Source: Eubacteriales bacterium
GTDB lineage: Bacteria > Bacillota > Clostridia > Lachnospirales > Lachnospiraceae
Assembly (NCBI GenBank): GCA_030539395.1
Contig: JAUNSC010000035.1
Location: forward strand, 1-33,806
Direction of reading: 5' to 3'
DNA: 33,806 bases
In this document: one piece after another, positions 33,040 to 33,806 of the stretch
Position numbering within the stretch: position 1 is the stretch's first letter
Layout of the letters: each line of letters begins with the position of its first letter
The notes under the pieces: model-generated
Database searches by the model: none
The model's input: only the letters and a program-made list of their open reading frames with translations
Told to the model about the DNA's origin: nothing
Program-made: the position numbers and the translations under genes

Positions 33040-33429
33040 ATGGCAAACCTGAAATACAGCCGCCAGCGTGAGGCAATCAAGACTTTCTTATGCGGCCGCA
33101 AAGATCATCCAACAGCAGATACTATTTATACTGCTATTCGAAAACAATATCCAAATATCAGTCTCGGGACAGTTTACCGTAATCTGGGCCTTTTGACAGA
33201 TCTTGGTGAAATCCGCAAAATCAGTGTCGGCGACGGAGCTGAACATTTTGATTATGATACACGCCCGCATAGTCATTTCGTATGTACCCAGTGTCATTGT
33301 GTATCCGATTTTGAAACACAGATTCCGGAGCACATTGTGCAATCGGCTCAAAAAAACTTTGGCGGAACCATTGACGGCTGCTCTGTTTCCTTCCACGGTA
33401 TCTGTGAAAAATGTATGAAAAGATCATGA
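33040..33429 (+). CDS. perR: Fur-family peroxide regulator PerR
   Basis: A 129-residue Fur-family metalloregulator. The winged helix (about 1-65; HPTADTIY, SLGTVYRNL) is followed by the dimerisation domain. All five ligands of the Bacillus PerR regulatory metal site have counterparts: H23, D71, H77, H79 and D90 (Asp at the last position separates PerR from Fur, which has Glu). The structural zinc cysteines C82-C85 and C122-C125 are present. Expected to sense H2O2 through iron-catalysed His oxidation and derepress its targets. GGAGG precedes the ATG. A shared operator with the adjacent reverse rubrerythrin supports the peroxide role. Confidence 0.9.
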   Translation: MANLKYSRQREAIKTFLCGRKDHPTADTIYTAIRKQYPNISLGTVYRNLGLLTDLGEIRKISVGDGAEHFDYDTRPHSHFVCTQCHCVSDFETQIPEHIVQSAQKNFGGTIDGCSVSFHGICEKCMKRS

Positions 33430-33435
33430 CATCCC

Positions 33436-33464
33436 TTGACATTAAGGCGATGAGGTGATATATT
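33436..33464 (+). promoter_or_regulatory. Promoter of the reverse rubrerythrin gene
   Basis: TTGACA (33436-33441), 17-bp spacer, TATATT (33459-33464). The 29-bp palindrome begins at the last bases of the -10 and covers the transcription start. Confidence 0.8.
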
Positions 33465-33491
33465 TAAATCAGTAATAATTACTGATTTAAA
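33463..33491. promoter_or_regulatory. 29-bp palindromic operator, candidate PerR box
   Basis: TTTAAATCAGTAAT (33463-33476), one central A, then ATTACTGATTTAAA (33478-33491): a perfect 14-bp inverted repeat with odd symmetry. The TAATAATTA core matches the classical PerR box core. It overlaps the start site of the rubrerythrin transcript, so occupancy would block transcription. Confidence 0.75.
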
Positions 33492-33522
33492 AAAATTTAT
33501 TTAAAAAGGAGTAGAAAATATT

Positions 33523-33806
33523 ATGGCAAAATTTGTATGTAATGTATGTGGCTACGTTTATGAAGGAGATGCTGCTCCGGCACAATGTCCGGTTTGTAAA
33601 GCTCCGGCTGAGAAGTTTACAGAGCAGTCTGGAGAAATGACATGGGCTGCTGAGCACGTTGTAGGTATTGCTAAGGGCGTATCTGAAGATATCCTTGCTG
33701 ACCTTCGTGCAAACTTCGAAGGTGAATGTTCAGAAGTTGGTATGTACCTTGCAATGGCAAGAGTTGCTCACAGAGAAGGTTATCCGGAAATCGGCCTGTA
33801 CTGGGA
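33523..33806 (+). CDS. Reverse rubrerythrin, partial (3' end cut)
   Basis: Only the first 94 complete codons are in the window. The protein starts with a rubredoxin-type iron site (CNVC at 6-9, CPVC at 22-25) and continues into a ferritin-like diiron domain with ligand segments [16 protein letters not shown] and the start of the next helix (GLYW). Rubredoxin first and diiron second is the reverse-rubrerythrin order of Clostridia, NADH-dependent peroxide and oxygen reduction in anaerobes. AAAAAGGAG precedes the ATG. Controlled by the adjacent palindromic operator, most likely PerR. The stop lies beyond the window. Confidence 0.88.
   Translation, partial: MAKFVCNVCGYVYEGDAAPAQCPVCKAPAEKFTEQSGEMTWAAEHVVGIAKGVSEDILADLRANFEGECSEVGMYLAMARVAHREGYPEIGLYW

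Overview
The window reads as chromosomal DNA of a spore-forming gut Firmicute, most likely a Lachnospiraceae member (Blautia/Dorea/Mediterraneibacter-like). This rests on moderate G+C, strong AGGAGG ribosome-binding sites, a sporulation-type CwlD amidase, a YesMN-driven sugar-uptake locus, a FeoB-associated Cys-rich peptide, a PerR/reverse-rubrerythrin pair and a vancomycin-type VanR/VanS/VanY set. It is inferred from gene content, not from a database match.

Layout. 1-790: the apparent 5' end of a group II intron (minus strand) next to an N-terminally truncated AraC-type regulator. 866-4084: a minus-strand housekeeping operon, tsaC/Sua5 - LMW-phosphatase-like protein - rpiB - upp - dCMP deaminase, with a clear promoter at its head. 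4095-7077: cell-wall genes, cwlD and a membrane-anchored GH18 with an SH3-like domain, the latter preceded by a roughly 150-bp tandem repeat. 7077-7529: remnant of an unrecognised gene. 7787-8675: mecA as a single-gene unit. 8730-11469: vanR-vanS-vanY homologues. 11488-13935: GH31 glycosidase. 14091-14880: a 59-residue FeoB-associated peptide divergent from a short DtxR/MntR-type regulator. 14935-26237: one large minus-strand carbohydrate locus, read in the order sensor kinase (YesM) - response regulator (YesN) - solute-binding protein - two permeases - GH2 - GH3. 26299-30573: a compact operon of 2-hydroxyacid dehydrogenase, aminotransferase and DRE-TIM aldolase-like protein, with a divergent LysR regulator. 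30558-32900: gdhA and a YitT-family membrane protein. 32979-33806: perR and the start of a reverse rubrerythrin gene, which share an operator.

How the genes fit together. The kinase and response regulator probably sense an extracellular glycan or oligosaccharide and switch on the transporter and GH2/GH3 enzymes; direct repeats spaced 21 bp apart upstream of the binding-protein gene look like the regulator's target. No ABC ATPase is encoded, so a shared MsmX-type ATPase would be needed. The dehydrogenase/aminotransferase/aldolase operon links 2-oxo acids, amino acids and 2-hydroxy acids and is the best candidate for an uncharacterised pathway. PerR and reverse rubrerythrin form a peroxide-defence pair with a striking 29-bp palindromic operator.

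Main oddities: a phosphatase homologue missing both its catalytic Cys and its general-acid Asp; a binding protein with no lipobox cysteine; a ribosome-binding site inside a perfect 18-bp hairpin; a duplicated structured repeat in the GH18 leader; and a van regulatory set with no resistance ligase. No tRNA, rRNA or CRISPR array was seen.
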